Counted from the first letter of the stretch, positions 10,186 to 20,364 are shown. The stretch: DNA of 64,000 nt from Novosphingobium decolorationis (GCF_018417475.1 NZ_CP054856.1:3379001-3443000); one strand, 5' to 3'. The notes: generated from the sequence alone by a model not told the origin. Translations and numbers: made by a program.

Positions 10186-11310
10186 TTGACCAAAGAACAG
10201 GCAGAACTCGACGTGGACTACGCAGCAACAGGCCAGGACGCTCTTTCGCGCATCGAAGGGGCCGGGGATCTCGATACGCTGGAAGCCCTGCGCGTCGAGT
10301 TCCTGGGCAAGCAGGGCTCGATCTCGGGCCTGCTCAAGACCCTGGGCAAGATGAGCCCGGACGAACGCAAGGAAGAGGGGCCGAAGATCCATGCCCTGCG
10401 TGAAAGCGTCACGGGCGCCATCACCGCACGCAAGGACGCGCTCGAGAGCGCCGCGCTCGAAGCGCGCCTCGCCGCCGAAACCATCGACCTCTCGCTTCCC
10501 GCGCCCGAAACGCCGCGTGGGTCCGTTCACCCGATCTCGCAGGTCATGGATGAGCTGGCCGAAGTCTTCGCGGACCTGGGCTTTGCCGTCGCGACCGGTC
10601 CCGAGATCGAGGACGACTGGCACAACTTCACCGCGCTCAACATGCCCGAGACGCACCCGGCGCGCGCCATGCACGACACCTTCTACTTCCCCGACCGGGA
10701 CGAGAAGGGCCGTGAGATGCTGCTGCGCACGCACACCTCGCCCGTGCAGATCCGCGCGATGATCGAAAAGGGCGCGCCGATCCGCATCATCGCGCCGGGC
10801 CGCGTGTACCGCTCGGACAGCGACGCAACGCACACGCCGATGTTCCACCAGGTTGAAGGCCTGGTCATCGACAAGGGCATTCACCTGGGCCATCTCAAGT
10901 GGACCCTGGAGACCTTCCTCAAGGCCTACTTCGAGCGCGACGACATCGTCCTGCGCCTGCGCCCCAGCTACTTCCCCTTCACCGAGCCCTCGGTGGAAGT
11001 GGACGTGGGCTACAGCCAGGAGAACGGGCGCCGCGTGGTCGGCGGCTCGGGCGATGCGCCGGGCCACGCCTGGATGGAAGTGCTCGGCTCGGGCATGGTC
11101 AATCGCCGCGTCATCGAAGCGGCCGGGCTCGATCCCGACGAATGGCAGGGCTTTGCCTTTGGCACCGGCGTCGACCGCCTCGCCATGCTGAAATACGGCA
11201 TGGATGACCTGCGCGCCTTCTTCGACGGCGATGTGCGCTGGCTTTCGCATTACGGTTTTTCCGCCATGGACGTCCCGACCCTCTCGGGTGGCGTCGGCAC
11301 CCCGGCCTGA
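10186..11310 (+). CDS. pheS: Phenylalanine--tRNA ligase alpha subunit
   Basis: A 374-aa class II synthetase subunit; forms an alpha2-beta2 enzyme with PheT that charges tRNA-Phe. The N-terminal coiled coil (about 1-95) binds tRNA; the catalytic domain contains the motif 2 region ([16 protein letters not shown]), FTEPSVEVD and motif 3 [13 protein letters not shown]. The frame has no ATG upstream; TTG at 10186 is the longest sensible start and GTG at 10213 is an alternative. PheT follows after 23 nt in the same direction. Confidence 0.95.
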   Translation: MTKEQAELDVDYAATGQDALSRIEGAGDLDTLEALRVEFLGKQGSISGLLKTLGKMSPDERKEEGPKIHALRESVTGAITARKDALESAALEARLAAETIDLSLPAPETPRGSVHPISQVMDELAEVFADLGFAVATGPEIEDDWHNFTALNMPETHPARAMHDTFYFPDRDEKGREMLLRTHTSPVQIRAMIEKGAPIRIIAPGRVYRSDSDATHTPMFHQVEGLVIDKGIHLGHLKWTLETFLKAYFERDDIVLRLRPSYFPFTEPSVEVDVGYSQENGRRVVGGSGDAPGHAWMEVLGSGMVNRRVIEAAGLDPDEWQGFAFGTGVDRLAMLKYGMDDLRAFFDGDVRWLSHYGFSAMDVPTLSGGVGTPA

Positions 11311-11333
11311 GCGGAAAAAGAGGACTAGATACG

Positions 11334-13745
11334 ATGAAATTCTCGCTTTCCTGGCTCAAGCAGTACCTTGAGACCGACGCCGGCATCGAGGATGTCGCCG
11401 CCACCCTCAACCGCATCGGCATCGAGGTCGAGGGCATCGAGGACCCGGCCGAGAAGCTCGCCGGTTTCCGCGTCGCCAAGGTGCTGACCGCGGTGCGCCA
11501 CCCTGACGCGGACAAGCTGCAGGTCCTCTCGGTCGACACCGGCGAGGGCGATCCGCTGCAGGTCGTGTGCGGCGCGCCCAACGCGCGTGCGGGGATGCTG
11601 GGCGTGCTCGGCCTTCCGGGCGCCAGCGTTCCGGCCAACGGCATGGTCCTGAAGAAGTCGGCCATCCGCGGCGTCGAATCGAACGGCATGATGTGCTCGG
11701 TGCGCGAGCTGGAACTGGGCGATGCGCACGAAGGCATCATCGAGCTTCCCGAGGATGCGCCGGTGGGCATGGCCTTCGCCGAATACCACGGCGCGGATCC
11801 GGTGATCGACGTCTCGATCACCCCCAACCGTCCCGACTGCATGGGCGTCTACGGCATCGCGCGCGACCTCGCCGCAGCCGGTCTGGGCACGCTCAAGCCG
11901 ATTGAAGCTGCCGACGTTGCGGGCAGCTTCCCGTGCCCGGTCGAGATCCGCATCGAGGACGCCGAGGGGTGTCCGGCCTTCCACGGCCGCGTCATCAAGG
12001 GCGTGACGAACGGTCCTTCGCCGCAGTGGCTGCAGGATTGCCTCAAGGCTGCAGGCCAGCGCCCGATCTCCGCGCTTGTCGATGCCACCAACTTCGTGAT
12101 GCTGGCCTATGGCCGTCCCGCGCACGCCTATGACCTTGCGAAGCTGAGCGGTGCGGTCACCGCGCGCCGCGCCGCCGAGGGCGAGAAGGTCACCGCGCTG
12201 AACGAGAAGGAGTACACTCTCGATCCCAGCATGACCGTGATCGCCGACGAGGCGGGCGTCCACGACATCGCAGGCATCATGGGCGGCCAGCACTCGGGCT
12301 GCGAGGAGGCGACCACCGACGTTCTCCTTGAGATCGCCTACTTCGACCCGCAGCGCATCGCGCTGACGGGCCGCGCGCTCAACCTCACCTCGGACGCGCG
12401 CGCGCGCTTCGAGCGTGGCATCGATCCGGCCTTTCTCGATACCGGCCTGAACCTCCTCACCGCGCTGATCCAGTCGCTGTGCGGCGGTGAGGCGTCCGAG
12501 GTCGTGCGCGTGGGCGCTGCGCCCGCAACCCCCAGGATTGTCCACTTCGATCCGGCGCTCACCGGTGACCTCGGCGGTGTGGTCATCGCGCCCGAGCAGC
12601 AGCAGGCGATCCTGGAGAGCCTTGGCTTCTCGGTTGTTGCTGCAGAGACGGGCCACGACAAGGCCTGGGCGGTCACCGTGCCGGGCTGGCGCCCGGACGT
12701 CGACGGCGCCCCCGACATCCTCGAGGAAGTCGTGCGCATTTATGGCCTCGACAACATCGCGAGCGTGGCCCTTCCGCGCGCCGATGGTGTCGCTCTGCCC
12801 ACCGCAACCCCGGCGCAGAAGCTGGAGCGCCGCGTGCGCCGCGCTGCGGCTGCGCGCGGTCTCAACGAAGCGGTGACCTGGTCCTTCCTTCCCGAAGCCG
12901 AGGCCGAGGCCTTTGCAGGCGAGGAAAAGCTCTGGGTTCTGGCCAACCCGATCAGCGAAGACCTGAAGGCAATGCGTCCCTCGCTCCTGCCGGGCCTCAT
13001 TTCGGCGGCCAAGCGCAACCTTGACCGAGGTTCCTCCTCGCTGCGCCTGTTCGAACTGGGCCGTCGCTACCTGCGCGGCAAGGGCGGGGCGAGCGATGAG
13101 CGCCTGACGCTGGGCGTGATCCTTGCGGGCGACAAGACTCCGCGTGGCTGGGCCACCGGCAAGGCCGTCGCCTTCGATGCGTACGATGCCAAGGCCGAAG
13201 CCATGGCGCTGCTCGCCGAGGCGGGCGCGCCTGTCGAGAAGCTGCAGGTCATGGGCGAGGCTGGCCCCCAGTTCCACCCCGGCCAGTCGGCAACGCTGCG
13301 CCTTGGTCCCAAGAACGTGCTCGCGCGCTTTGGCATGCTGCACCCGGCCATTGCCAAGCAGTTCGACATCGCGGGCAGCGTAGCTCTGGTCGAGATCTTC
13401 CTCGATGCGATCCCGGGCAAGAAGGGGGCGGCGAGCTTTACCCGTACTTCCTACACGCCGCCTGCGCTCCAGTCGGTGACGCGCGACTTCGCCTTCCTCG
13501 TTCCCGCCGAGCTTCCCGCCGCCGACCTGGTGCGCGTGGTGCAGGGCGCGGACAAGGTGAACATCGTGGCCGCACGCCTGTTCGACGATTTCCGCGGCCA
13601 GGGCGTGCCCGAAGGCCAGAAGTCGCTGGCTCTTGAAGTCACGCTCCAGCCGCTTGAAAAGAGCTACAAGGAGGCCGACCTCAAGGTAATCAGCGAGAAG
13701 GTGACGCAGGCCGCCGCCAAGCTCGGAGCCACGCTGCGCGGTTGA
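11334..13745 (+). CDS. pheT: Phenylalanine--tRNA ligase beta subunit
   Basis: An 803-aa protein of normal length. Domains in order: EMAP/OB tRNA-binding domain (about 40-150, FRVAKVLTAVRHPDADKLQVL), B3/B4 editing domain (about 210-380), B5 (about 400-475), the catalytic-like core, and the C-terminal ferredoxin-fold anticodon-binding domain from about 710. It starts with ATG 11334 after AAAGAGGACTAGATACG. Long open frames on the opposite strand across this gene are codon-bias shadows. Confidence 0.97.
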   Translation: MKFSLSWLKQYLETDAGIEDVAATLNRIGIEVEGIEDPAEKLAGFRVAKVLTAVRHPDADKLQVLSVDTGEGDPLQVVCGAPNARAGMLGVLGLPGASVPANGMVLKKSAIRGVESNGMMCSVRELELGDAHEGIIELPEDAPVGMAFAEYHGADPVIDVSITPNRPDCMGVYGIARDLAAAGLGTLKPIEAADVAGSFPCPVEIRIEDAEGCPAFHGRVIKGVTNGPSPQWLQDCLKAAGQRPISALVDATNFVMLAYGRPAHAYDLAKLSGAVTARRAAEGEKVTALNEKEYTLDPSMTVIADEAGVHDIAGIMGGQHSGCEEATTDVLLEIAYFDPQRIALTGRALNLTSDARARFERGIDPAFLDTGLNLLTALIQSLCGGEASEVVRVGAAPATPRIVHFDPALTGDLGGVVIAPEQQQAILESLGFSVVAAETGHDKAWAVTVPGWRPDVDGAPDILEEVVRIYGLDNIASVALPRADGVALPTATPAQKLERRVRRAAAARGLNEAVTWSFLPEAEAEAFAGEEKLWVLANPISEDLKAMRPSLLPGLISAAKRNLDRGSSSLRLFELGRRYLRGKGGASDERLTLGVILAGDKTPRGWATGKAVAFDAYDAKAEAMALLAEAGAPVEKLQVMGEAGPQFHPGQSATLRLGPKNVLARFGMLHPAIAKQFDIAGSVALVEIFLDAIPGKKGAASFTRTSYTPPALQSVTRDFAFLVPAELPAADLVRVVQGADKVNIVAARLFDDFRGQGVPEGQKSLALEVTLQPLEKSYKEADLKVISEKVTQAAAKLGATLRG

Positions 13746-13782
13746 CGCGCAGCAAGGCAACGAACGGACAGGAGACGCGCGC

Positions 13783-14673
13783 GTGTCGGACAGCGAACTG
13801 GTCACCATCCGATCCGGGGACCTGACGGCCCGGATCAATCCTCTGGGAGCCGAACTGTGGTCCCTCGTCGATGGCGAGGGCCGCGAGTTCATGACCGATG
13901 GCAATCCGGAATTCTGGGGCGGCCACGCGCCGATCCTGTTCCCGATTGTCGGGGGGCTCAACAACGGGCGCTACCGCCTGAACGGCACCGAATACGAACT
14001 GCCGCGCCACGGCTTTGCCCGGCACAGCGAGTTCGAGGTGCTGATTGCCGAGGAGGAACGCGTGATGTTCAGCCTTGGCGCGAGCGATGCGACCCGCGCG
14101 GTCTACCCCTTCGAGTTCAAGCTCAACGTCAACTTCCGGCTGATCGAGAAGAAGCTGGTAATCGGTGCGGGCGTGCAGAACTGCGGCGAGGTGCCGATGC
14201 CTTTCAGCATCGGGTTCCATCCTGCCTTCGCCTGGCCGCTGCCGGGTGCGGGCGCCAAGGAGGACCACAAGATCGTCTTCTCCGAGGACGAGCCGCACCG
14301 CATCCGCCGTCTCGATCCCGACACCGGGCTGTTGCTGGCGGACCGCAAGCATTCGCCGATCAAGGGCAATTCCTTCGTGCCCCGCCCTGAACTGTTCGAG
14401 GCTGACGCGCTGATCTGGGACAAGCTCAACAGCCGCGTGGTGAAGTTCGGTCCGACCAACGGTCCGCGCATCGCGATCAAGAGCCCGGCGCTCCCCATGC
14501 TCGGCATCTGGCAGAAGCCTGGCGCGGACTTCCTGTGCATCGAACCCTGGCAGGGCATTGCCGATCCGGTCGGTTTCGAAGGCGATTTTCGCGAGAAGCC
14601 GGGCGTGATCTCGGTACCGGCAGGCCAGACCCGGTTCTTCGAACTGCACATCGCGATCCTCGACGCGGGCTGA
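13783..14673 (+). CDS. Aldose 1-epimerase family protein (LacX/YeaD-like)
   Basis: A 296-aa galactose-mutarotase fold protein. Marks are GGHAPILFPIVGGL, the His-containing RHGFARHSEF (about 78-88) and GFHPAFAWPL (about 145), and a late conserved CIEPWQG Glu (about 251). Members interconvert aldose anomers or bind hexose phosphates; the substrate is not predictable here. GTG 13783 is preceded by GGACAGGAGACGC. It follows pheT by 37 nt and may be co-transcribed, but the functions are not linked. Confidence 0.85.
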   Translation: MSDSELVTIRSGDLTARINPLGAELWSLVDGEGREFMTDGNPEFWGGHAPILFPIVGGLNNGRYRLNGTEYELPRHGFARHSEFEVLIAEEERVMFSLGASDATRAVYPFEFKLNVNFRLIEKKLVIGAGVQNCGEVPMPFSIGFHPAFAWPLPGAGAKEDHKIVFSEDEPHRIRRLDPDTGLLLADRKHSPIKGNSFVPRPELFEADALIWDKLNSRVVKFGPTNGPRIAIKSPALPMLGIWQKPGADFLCIEPWQGIADPVGFEGDFREKPGVISVPAGQTRFFELHIAILDAG

Positions 14674-14740
14674 CGCCGCGCGAGGGATCGGGACATCAAT
14701 CGACAACCCGTACCGCCCCCAAAGTCCCAAGGAGATCCCC

Positions 14741-15493
14741 ATGAAGACAGCCCTCGTTACCGGAGCAACCTCGGGGATCGGCGCGGACACTGCGCGCGCG
14801 CTGGTGAAGGCGGGCTGGCGCGTGGTGGCGACGGGCCGCCGCGCCGACCGTCTGGCCGATCTGGTCAAGGAACTGGGCGCGGACAACGTCCATGCCTGCG
14901 CGTTCGATGTCTGCGATGAAGCGGCGCGCGACGAGGCGCTGGCGCTGCTGCCCGCCGATTTCGCCGGGATCGACTGCCTCGTGAACAACGCTGGCCTCGC
15001 GCTGGGCACCAGCCCGGCGCAGGAGAGCGATCTGGCGCAGTGGAAGACCATGATCGACACCAACGTCACCGCGCTGGTCTCGCTCACCCACAAGCTCCTG
15101 CCGATGCTGATCGCGCGCAAGGGGCTGATCGTCAATCTCGCCTCGGTCGCGGCGACCTATCCCTATACCGGGGGCAACGTCTACGGCGGGACGAAGGCCT
15201 TCGTGCGCCAGTTCTCGCTCGGCCTGCGCTCGGACCTTGCAGGCACGGGGGTTCGCGTCACCTCGATCGAGCCGGGCATGGTCGAGACCGAGTTCACCGT
15301 CGTGCGCACCGGCGGCAACCAGCAGGCCTCGGACGATCTCTACCAGGGCGCGAACCCGATGACGGGCGCGGACATTGCCGAGACGATCCTGTGGGTCGCA
15401 AGCCTGCCTGCCCACCTCAACATCAACACGCTCGAACTGATGCCGGTCAGCCAGTCCTTCGCGGGCTTCAGGGTCGCGCGCGAAGAGGGTTGA
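14741..15493 (+). CDS. SDR-family NAD(P)-dependent oxidoreductase, YdfG-like
   Basis: A 250-aa classical short-chain dehydrogenase. It has the nucleotide motif TGATSGIG (7-14), NNAG (about 86), a catalytic Ser in LASVA, and the YGGTK motif (Tyr and Lys, about 149-153). ATGRR after strand 2 favours NADP(H). The long PGMVETEFTVVR and the tail resemble YdfG (3-hydroxy acid / L-allo-threonine dehydrogenase), but the substrate is an inference. Ribosome binding site AAGGAGATCCCC before ATG 14741. A strong terminator follows. Confidence 0.88.
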   Translation: MKTALVTGATSGIGADTARALVKAGWRVVATGRRADRLADLVKELGADNVHACAFDVCDEAARDEALALLPADFAGIDCLVNNAGLALGTSPAQESDLAQWKTMIDTNVTALVSLTHKLLPMLIARKGLIVNLASVAATYPYTGGNVYGGTKAFVRQFSLGLRSDLAGTGVRVTSIEPGMVETEFTVVRTGGNQQASDDLYQGANPMTGADIAETILWVASLPAHLNINTLELMPVSQSFAGFRVAREEG

Positions 15494-15511
15494 TCCGCCA
15501 AGGTTTTTGAA

Positions 15512-15537
15512 CGGGCGGGGGCCTCCCGCCCGCTTTC
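15512..15537 (+). terminator. Intrinsic terminator after the SDR gene
   Basis: An 8-bp GC stem (CGGGCGGG 15512-15519 with CCCGCCCG 15525-15532), a 5-nt loop, then CTTTCTT. It separates the SDR gene from prfC. Confidence 0.75.
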
Positions 15538-15588
15538 TTGGCTGTCCCGGCGTTGCGATACCGGGACAGGGCGCGTAAAGGCCCGCGC

Positions 15589-17127
15589 ATGAGCAATTCA
15601 CGCCGCACCTTCGCGATCATCTCGCACCCCGACGCCGGTAAGACCACGCTGACCGAAAAGCTGCTGCTGCAAGGCGGCGCGATCCACCTTGCCGGACAGG
15701 TCAAGGCACGCGGCGCGGCGCGCCGGGCGCGCTCGGACTGGATGAAGATCGAGCAGCAGCGCGGCATCTCGGTGACCAGCTCGGTGATGACCTTCGAGCG
15801 TACCGACGCGAATGGCGAGACGGTGACCTTCAACCTGCTCGACACCCCGGGCCACGAGGACTTCTCGGAAGACACCTACCGCACGCTGACCGCCGTCGAT
15901 TCGGCTATCATGGTGATCGACGCGGCCAAGGGCATCGAGCCGCAGACCCGCAAGCTGTTCGAGGTCTGCCGCCTGCGCTCGGTGCCGATCATCACCTTCA
16001 TCAACAAGGTCGACCGCGAAGGCCGGGCCTGCTTCGACCTGCTCGACGAAGTGGCCGACATGCTTGCACTCGACGTGTGTCCGATGTCCTGGCCAGTGGG
16101 CATGGGCGGCCTGTTCCAGGGCATCTACGACATCGCCAGCGGTAAGGTCAGCCGCCCCGAGGGGCCCAGCAAGGAGTTCCTCGGCAAGGTCGACGAGAAC
16201 GTCGAGCTGCCCGAAGAGGTGGCCGAGGAAATGGAGCTGGCGCAGGCCGGCTACCCCGATTTCGACCTCGAGGCCTACCGCGCAGGCGATCTGACGCCGG
16301 TCTACTTCGGCTCGGCGCTCAAGAACTTCGGCGTGGCCGAGCTGATCGATGCGATTTCGCAGTACGCCCCTCCGCCGCGTCCGCAACCCAGCGAGGACGG
16401 TCCGGTCGATCCCGAGATGCCCGAAGTCACCGGCTTCATCTTCAAGGTCCAGGCCAACATGGACCCGATGCACCGCGACCGTATCGCCTTCATGCGCCTC
16501 GCCTCGGGTACCTTCAAGCGGGGCATGAAGCTGACCCCGTCCGGGCTGGGCAAGGCCATCGCCGTCCACTCGCCGATCATGTTCTTCGCGCAGGACCGCG
16601 AAATCGCGGACACCGCCGAGCCCGGCGACATCATCGGCATTCCCAATCACGGCACCTTGCGCGTGGGCGACACGCTGAGCGAGAAGAATAAGATCCGCTA
16701 CATCGGCCTGCCCAATTTTGCGCCGGAAATCCTGCGCCGCGTGGCGCTCAAGGACCCGACCAAGACCAAGCAGCTGCGGAAGGCGCTCGACGACCTCTCC
16801 GAGGAGGGCGTGATCCAGGTGTTCTATCCCGAGATCGGCGCGCAGTGGATCGTGGGTGTGGTCGGCCAGCTCCAGCTCGAAGTGCTGATCTCGCGGCTTG
16901 AGGCCGAGTACAAGGTCGAGGCCATGCTCGAAGCCTCACCCTTCGATACCGCGCGCTGGCTCAAGGGGACCGACAAGGCGCTCGACGATTTCGAGAGCTT
17001 CAACAAGATGAACCTTGCGCGCGACCGCGACGGCGACCTCGTCTTCATGGCGCGCTCGGTCTGGGACGTGAACTACCAGCAGGAGCGCAATCCGGAGCTG
17101 ACCTTCAGCGCAACCAAGGAGCGCTGA
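15589..17127 (+). CDS. prfC: Peptide chain release factor 3
   Basis: A 512-aa translational GTPase that recycles RF1/RF2 from the ribosome. It has G1 HPDAGKTT (about 13-20), G2 in the RGISVTSS region, G3 DTPGHEDF, G4 NKVD, then beta-barrel domain II and the RF3-specific domain III (IVGVVGQLQLEVL). The frame is open from 15538, but ATG 15589 gives the family start MSNSRRTFAIISHPDAGK. RF3 is absent from some lineages; here it looks complete. Confidence 0.96.
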   Translation: MSNSRRTFAIISHPDAGKTTLTEKLLLQGGAIHLAGQVKARGAARRARSDWMKIEQQRGISVTSSVMTFERTDANGETVTFNLLDTPGHEDFSEDTYRTLTAVDSAIMVIDAAKGIEPQTRKLFEVCRLRSVPIITFINKVDREGRACFDLLDEVADMLALDVCPMSWPVGMGGLFQGIYDIASGKVSRPEGPSKEFLGKVDENVELPEEVAEEMELAQAGYPDFDLEAYRAGDLTPVYFGSALKNFGVAELIDAISQYAPPPRPQPSEDGPVDPEMPEVTGFIFKVQANMDPMHRDRIAFMRLASGTFKRGMKLTPSGLGKAIAVHSPIMFFAQDREIADTAEPGDIIGIPNHGTLRVGDTLSEKNKIRYIGLPNFAPEILRRVALKDPTKTKQLRKALDDLSEEGVIQVFYPEIGAQWIVGVVGQLQLEVLISRLEAEYKVEAMLEASPFDTARWLKGTDKALDDFESFNKMNLARDRDGDLVFMARSVWDVNYQQERNPELTFSATKER

Positions 17128-17142
17128 GGGCGGAACTCGTGG

Positions 17143-17169
17143 CCTTCCCGGAGCTTGCTTAGGGGAAGG
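17143..17169 (+). terminator. Possible terminator after prfC
   Basis: CCTTCCC (17143-17149) pairs with GGGAAGG (17163-17169) across a 13-nt loop and is followed by TCTTGC. It is a weak hairpin without a long T-tract. Confidence 0.35.
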
Positions 17170-17234
17170 TCTTGCAAGCGGGCGCTCTGTTCCTAGCTTG
17201 GCAAGGCCTGTCCGAGGTCGGGAAGGGAGCTTTC

Positions 17235-17936
17235 GTGCCGCTCACGTTTGCCAGCTACAACATCCACAAGGCCGTCGGTCTCGACCGGCGGCGCGATCAC
17301 GAGCGGATCCTGCGCATCCTGCTCGAAGTCGATGCCGACATCGTGGCGCTGCAGGAGGTGGACCGCCGGTTCGGGCGGCGTATGGCCGCGCTTCCGCTCG
17401 ATGCCATTCACGCCGCGACCGACTACACGCCGGTTCCGCTTTCGATGAAGCCCGACAGCCTGGGCTGGCACGGCAATGCACTTCTTGTACGCAAGGGGAT
17501 CGAGCTGCTTGAGGCCGCGCCGGTCGACTTGCCTGTACTGGAGCCACGCGGCGCGGTGCGCGCCGATCTTGCGGTGGAAGGGCGCCGTGTTCGCGTGGTC
17601 GGTATGCACCTTGACCTCTCAGGGCTGCGTCGGCGCCAGCAGGTGCGCCGCGTGTTGCACCACATCGCGCAGTGCCGCGAGCAATGTCCCACTGTATTGC
17701 TTGGGGATTTCAACGAGTGGTCGCAACAGGGCTGTTTTCGCGAGTTCGGACATGATTGGCGGGTGCTGGCACCGGGCCGGAGTTTTCCCTCGCGTAGGCC
17801 GATGGCTCAGCTGGATCGCATCATTATATCCGATGGGTGGGAAGTTCGTGGAACAAATGTCCATCGCAGTGCGCTTTCCGCGATAGGATCTGATCACCTG
17901 CCTGTATTTGCTGCGCTCGACCTGCCTAAAAAATAG
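17235..17936 (+). CDS. Endonuclease/exonuclease/phosphatase (EEP) family protein
   Basis: A 233-aa metal-dependent phosphohydrolase of the DNase I/ExoIII fold. It has SYNIHKAVG at the start, VALQEVDRRFG (metal-binding Glu), LLGDFNEW, and the C-terminal SDHLPVFAAL with the catalytic His. Members act on nucleic acids, phospholipids or inositol phosphates; the YbhP-like branch is membrane-lipid associated. GTG 17235 is preferred to a TTG at 17172 because AAGGGAG lies 6 nt before it. There is no N-terminal signal peptide with this start. Confidence 0.85.
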   Translation: MPLTFASYNIHKAVGLDRRRDHERILRILLEVDADIVALQEVDRRFGRRMAALPLDAIHAATDYTPVPLSMKPDSLGWHGNALLVRKGIELLEAAPVDLPVLEPRGAVRADLAVEGRRVRVVGMHLDLSGLRRRQQVRRVLHHIAQCREQCPTVLLGDFNEWSQQGCFREFGHDWRVLAPGRSFPSRRPMAQLDRIIISDGWEVRGTNVHRSALSAIGSDHLPVFAALDLPKK

Positions 17937-18021
17937 GCAGCTGCACAGGAATCGGGCTTCGCGCCAGCTGAAAATAGCGTTGCCGGTCCGTTAAGCGGCG
18001 TAAATCTCCGAATAGGTGATT

Positions 18022-18037
18022 TGGCATAGAACTTGCT
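18022..18037 (+). promoter_or_regulatory. Sigma-54 (RpoN) promoter for glnK-amtB
   Basis: TGGCATAGAACTTGCT fits the -24/-12 consensus TGGCAC-N5-TTGCA with GG and GC exactly spaced; transcription would start near 18048, 37 nt before glnK. A nitrogen-controlled RpoN/NtrC promoter is what is known for glnK-amtB in many proteobacteria. No clear NtrC site was identified upstream. Confidence 0.8.
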
Positions 18038-18039
18038 GA

Positions 18040-18423
<384 letters not shown>

Positions 18424-18437
18424 GGAGGCTAACCAAC

Positions 18438-19775
18438 ATGAACCGCACGATTCTCGGCGGCGCAGGCGCTCTCACCGCGTCGCTGTTCGCCGCCATGCCT
18501 GTCTTTGCGCAGGAAGCTGCCGCGGCAGCGCCTGTACCCAACCCCGGCAACAACGCCTGGATGATGACCTCGACGGTCCTCGTCCTGCTCATGATCCTGC
18601 CGGGCCTGGCTCTGTTCTACGGCGGCCTCACCCGCTCCAAGAACATGCTCTCGACCATGACCCAGGTTGGTGCCGCGGCGGCTGTCGCGATGCTTCTCTG
18701 GGTGATTTACGGCTACTCGATGGCCTTTGGTGGCGAGGGCAATGCGTTCATTTCGAACTTCTCCAAGGTTTTCCTTGCTGGCGTGACCCCGGATTCGACC
18801 GCGGCGACGTTCAGTGACGAAGTCATCGCAGAATATGTCTTCATCAGCTTCCAGATGACGTTTGCCGCCATCACGGCTGCGCTGGTGTTCGGTGCGACCG
18901 TGGAGCGCATGAAGTTCTCGGCGGCCATGGTGTTCGTCATCGTCTGGCTCACCATTGTCTATTTCCCGATCGCGCACATGGTCTGGTACGACGGCGGCGA
19001 GGGGACTAGCGGTCTGATGTTTGGCTGGGGCGCCCTGGATTTCGCAGGCGGCACCGTTGTCCACATCAACGCTGGCGTCTCCGCTCTCGTGGCCTGCCTC
19101 ATTCTCGGCAAGCGCAAGGGCTTCCCGACGGAGCCCATGCCTCCGCACTCGCTGACGCTGACCATGGTCGGCACCGGCCTCCTGTGGGTGGGCTGGTTCG
19201 GCTTCAACGCCGGCTCCGAGCTCGAAGCCGACGGCACCGCGGGTCTTGCCATGATCAACACCTTCGTTGCGACCGCCGCGGCAGGCCTGTTCTGGATGCT
19301 CGCCGAGCGTCTGGCGGGTCACAAGGGCTCGGCCCTGGGCTTCTGCTCGGGTATCATTGCCGGCCTCGTCGCGGTGACCCCGGCAGCGGGCAACTCGGGC
19401 CCCTTCGGTGCCATCGTGCTCGGCGCGGTCGCCTCGATCGTCTGCTTCTTCATGGTCTCGAAGGTGAAGCCCGCTCTTGGCTATGACGACTCGCTCGACG
19501 CGTTCGGCATCCATGGTGTCGGCGGCATGATCGGCGCGATCGGTACGGGTATCGTCTATTCGCCGGCTCTCGGCGGCCCGGGCGGCGACGATTTCGTGAT
19601 GGCGACCCAGGTCTGGATCCAGCTCAAGTCGGTAATCGTCTCGATCCTGCTGGCGGGCGTTGGCACTGTCATTGCCATCTACGTTGCCAAGCTGGTGACT
19701 GGCCTGCGCGTCAGCGAAGAGGTCGAGCACGAAGGCCTCGACATCGGCGAGCACGGCGAGCGCGCCTACAACTGA
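18438..19775 (+). CDS. amtB: Ammonium transporter AmtB
   Basis: A 445-aa inner-membrane ammonium channel. An N-terminal signal peptide (about 1-23, ending VFAQ) is followed by eleven predicted membrane spans. Family signatures FYGGLTRSKNML (about 56) and DFAGGTVVHINAGVSALVA (about 197) are present. ATG 18438 is chosen because TGAGGAGGCTAACCAAC precedes it and the signal peptide then starts as MNRTILGG. The C-terminal tail (SEEVEHEGLDIGEHGERAYN) is the PII-interacting part in this family. Confidence 0.96.
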   Translation: MNRTILGGAGALTASLFAAMPVFAQEAAAAAPVPNPGNNAWMMTSTVLVLLMILPGLALFYGGLTRSKNMLSTMTQVGAAAAVAMLLWVIYGYSMAFGGEGNAFISNFSKVFLAGVTPDSTAATFSDEVIAEYVFISFQMTFAAITAALVFGATVERMKFSAAMVFVIVWLTIVYFPIAHMVWYDGGEGTSGLMFGWGALDFAGGTVVHINAGVSALVACLILGKRKGFPTEPMPPHSLTLTMVGTGLLWVGWFGFNAGSELEADGTAGLAMINTFVATAAAGLFWMLAERLAGHKGSALGFCSGIIAGLVAVTPAAGNSGPFGAIVLGAVASIVCFFMVSKVKPALGYDDSLDAFGIHGVGGMIGAIGTGIVYSPALGGPGGDDFVMATQVWIQLKSVIVSILLAGVGTVIAIYVAKLVTGLRVSEEVEHEGLDIGEHGERAYN

Positions 19776-19787
19776 TCTTACCGAATT

Positions 19788-19818
19788 GGCTGCGGCGTCG
19801 CAGGTCGTCGCCGCAGCC
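19788..19818 (+). terminator. Hairpin after amtB
   Basis: A perfect 10-bp stem: GGCTGCGGCG (19788-19797) with CGCCGCAGCC (19809-19818). No T-tract follows directly. It may stabilise the glnK-amtB mRNA 3' end ahead of the terminator at 19852. Confidence 0.5.
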
Positions 19819-19851
19819 TCACGATGTTCCTCCTGCGAACACAACCTTTTC

Positions 19852-19882
19852 GGGCCGGACGCGTATGCGCCGGCCCTTTTTT
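19852..19882 (+). terminator. Intrinsic terminator of glnK-amtB
   Basis: GGGCCGG (19852-19858) pairs with CCGGCCC (19870-19876) and six T follow. This implies that the second PII gene downstream needs its own promoter or read-through. Confidence 0.85.
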
Positions 19883-19979
19883 CGTGCCGCTCTTCGGCGC
19901 ATTTGGGTGGATTGACGCCTCTCGTGCAGTCCCTAAGCTGCCGCGACCGGGCCGAGGCCAAGCTGGATGGGGAGCTGCC

Positions 19980-20318
19980 ATGAAATTCGTGACCGCCGTG
20001 ATCAAGCCGATGAAGTTCACCGAAGTGAAGGCCGCGCTCGACAAGGCGGGCGTGTCGGGCCTGACGGTATCCGAGGTGAGCGGCGTCGGGCGCCAGAAGG
20101 GGCAGACGCAAGTCTACCGCGGGGCCGAGTACTCCTCGAACATGCTGCCCAAGATCAAGCTGGAGATTGCGGTCTCGGATGCCTTCGCGGACACGGTGAT
20201 CGCTATCTTGCGCGAAGCGGCCAGCACGGGCGAGATCGGCGATGGCAAGGTTTTTGTTTTTGACCTCGCCGAGGTGCTGCGTGTGCGCACGGGCGAGCAG
20301 GGCGATCTAGCTCTCTGA
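19980..20318 (+). CDS. Second PII nitrogen regulatory protein
   Basis: A 112-aa PII paralogue of the upstream GlnK. The T-loop YRGAEYSSNMLPK keeps Tyr51 and the C-terminus keeps TGEQGD, so it should bind nucleotides and be uridylylated. ATG 19980 is chosen by family alignment although the frame is open from 19824. It is separated from amtB by an intrinsic terminator, so it is likely regulated apart from the glnK-amtB transcript; no sigma-54 site was seen before it. Confidence 0.93.
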   Translation: MKFVTAVIKPMKFTEVKAALDKAGVSGLTVSEVSGVGRQKGQTQVYRGAEYSSNMLPKIKLEIAVSDAFADTVIAILREAASTGEIGDGKVFVFDLAEVLRVRTGEQGDLAL

Positions 20319-20364
20319 AGCGGCGTGATCCTTCAGGAAAGCGGACGATCTCAAGGATGACGTA

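Noticed and set aside
11325..13964. Very long open frame on the minus strand opposite pheT
   Set aside because: A GC-rich codon-bias shadow; its translation has no recognisable domain and pheT is unmistakable. The same applies to 26640-27914 (+), 36967-38496 (+), 43889-45484 (+), 50898-53252 (-) and 55934-57472 (+).
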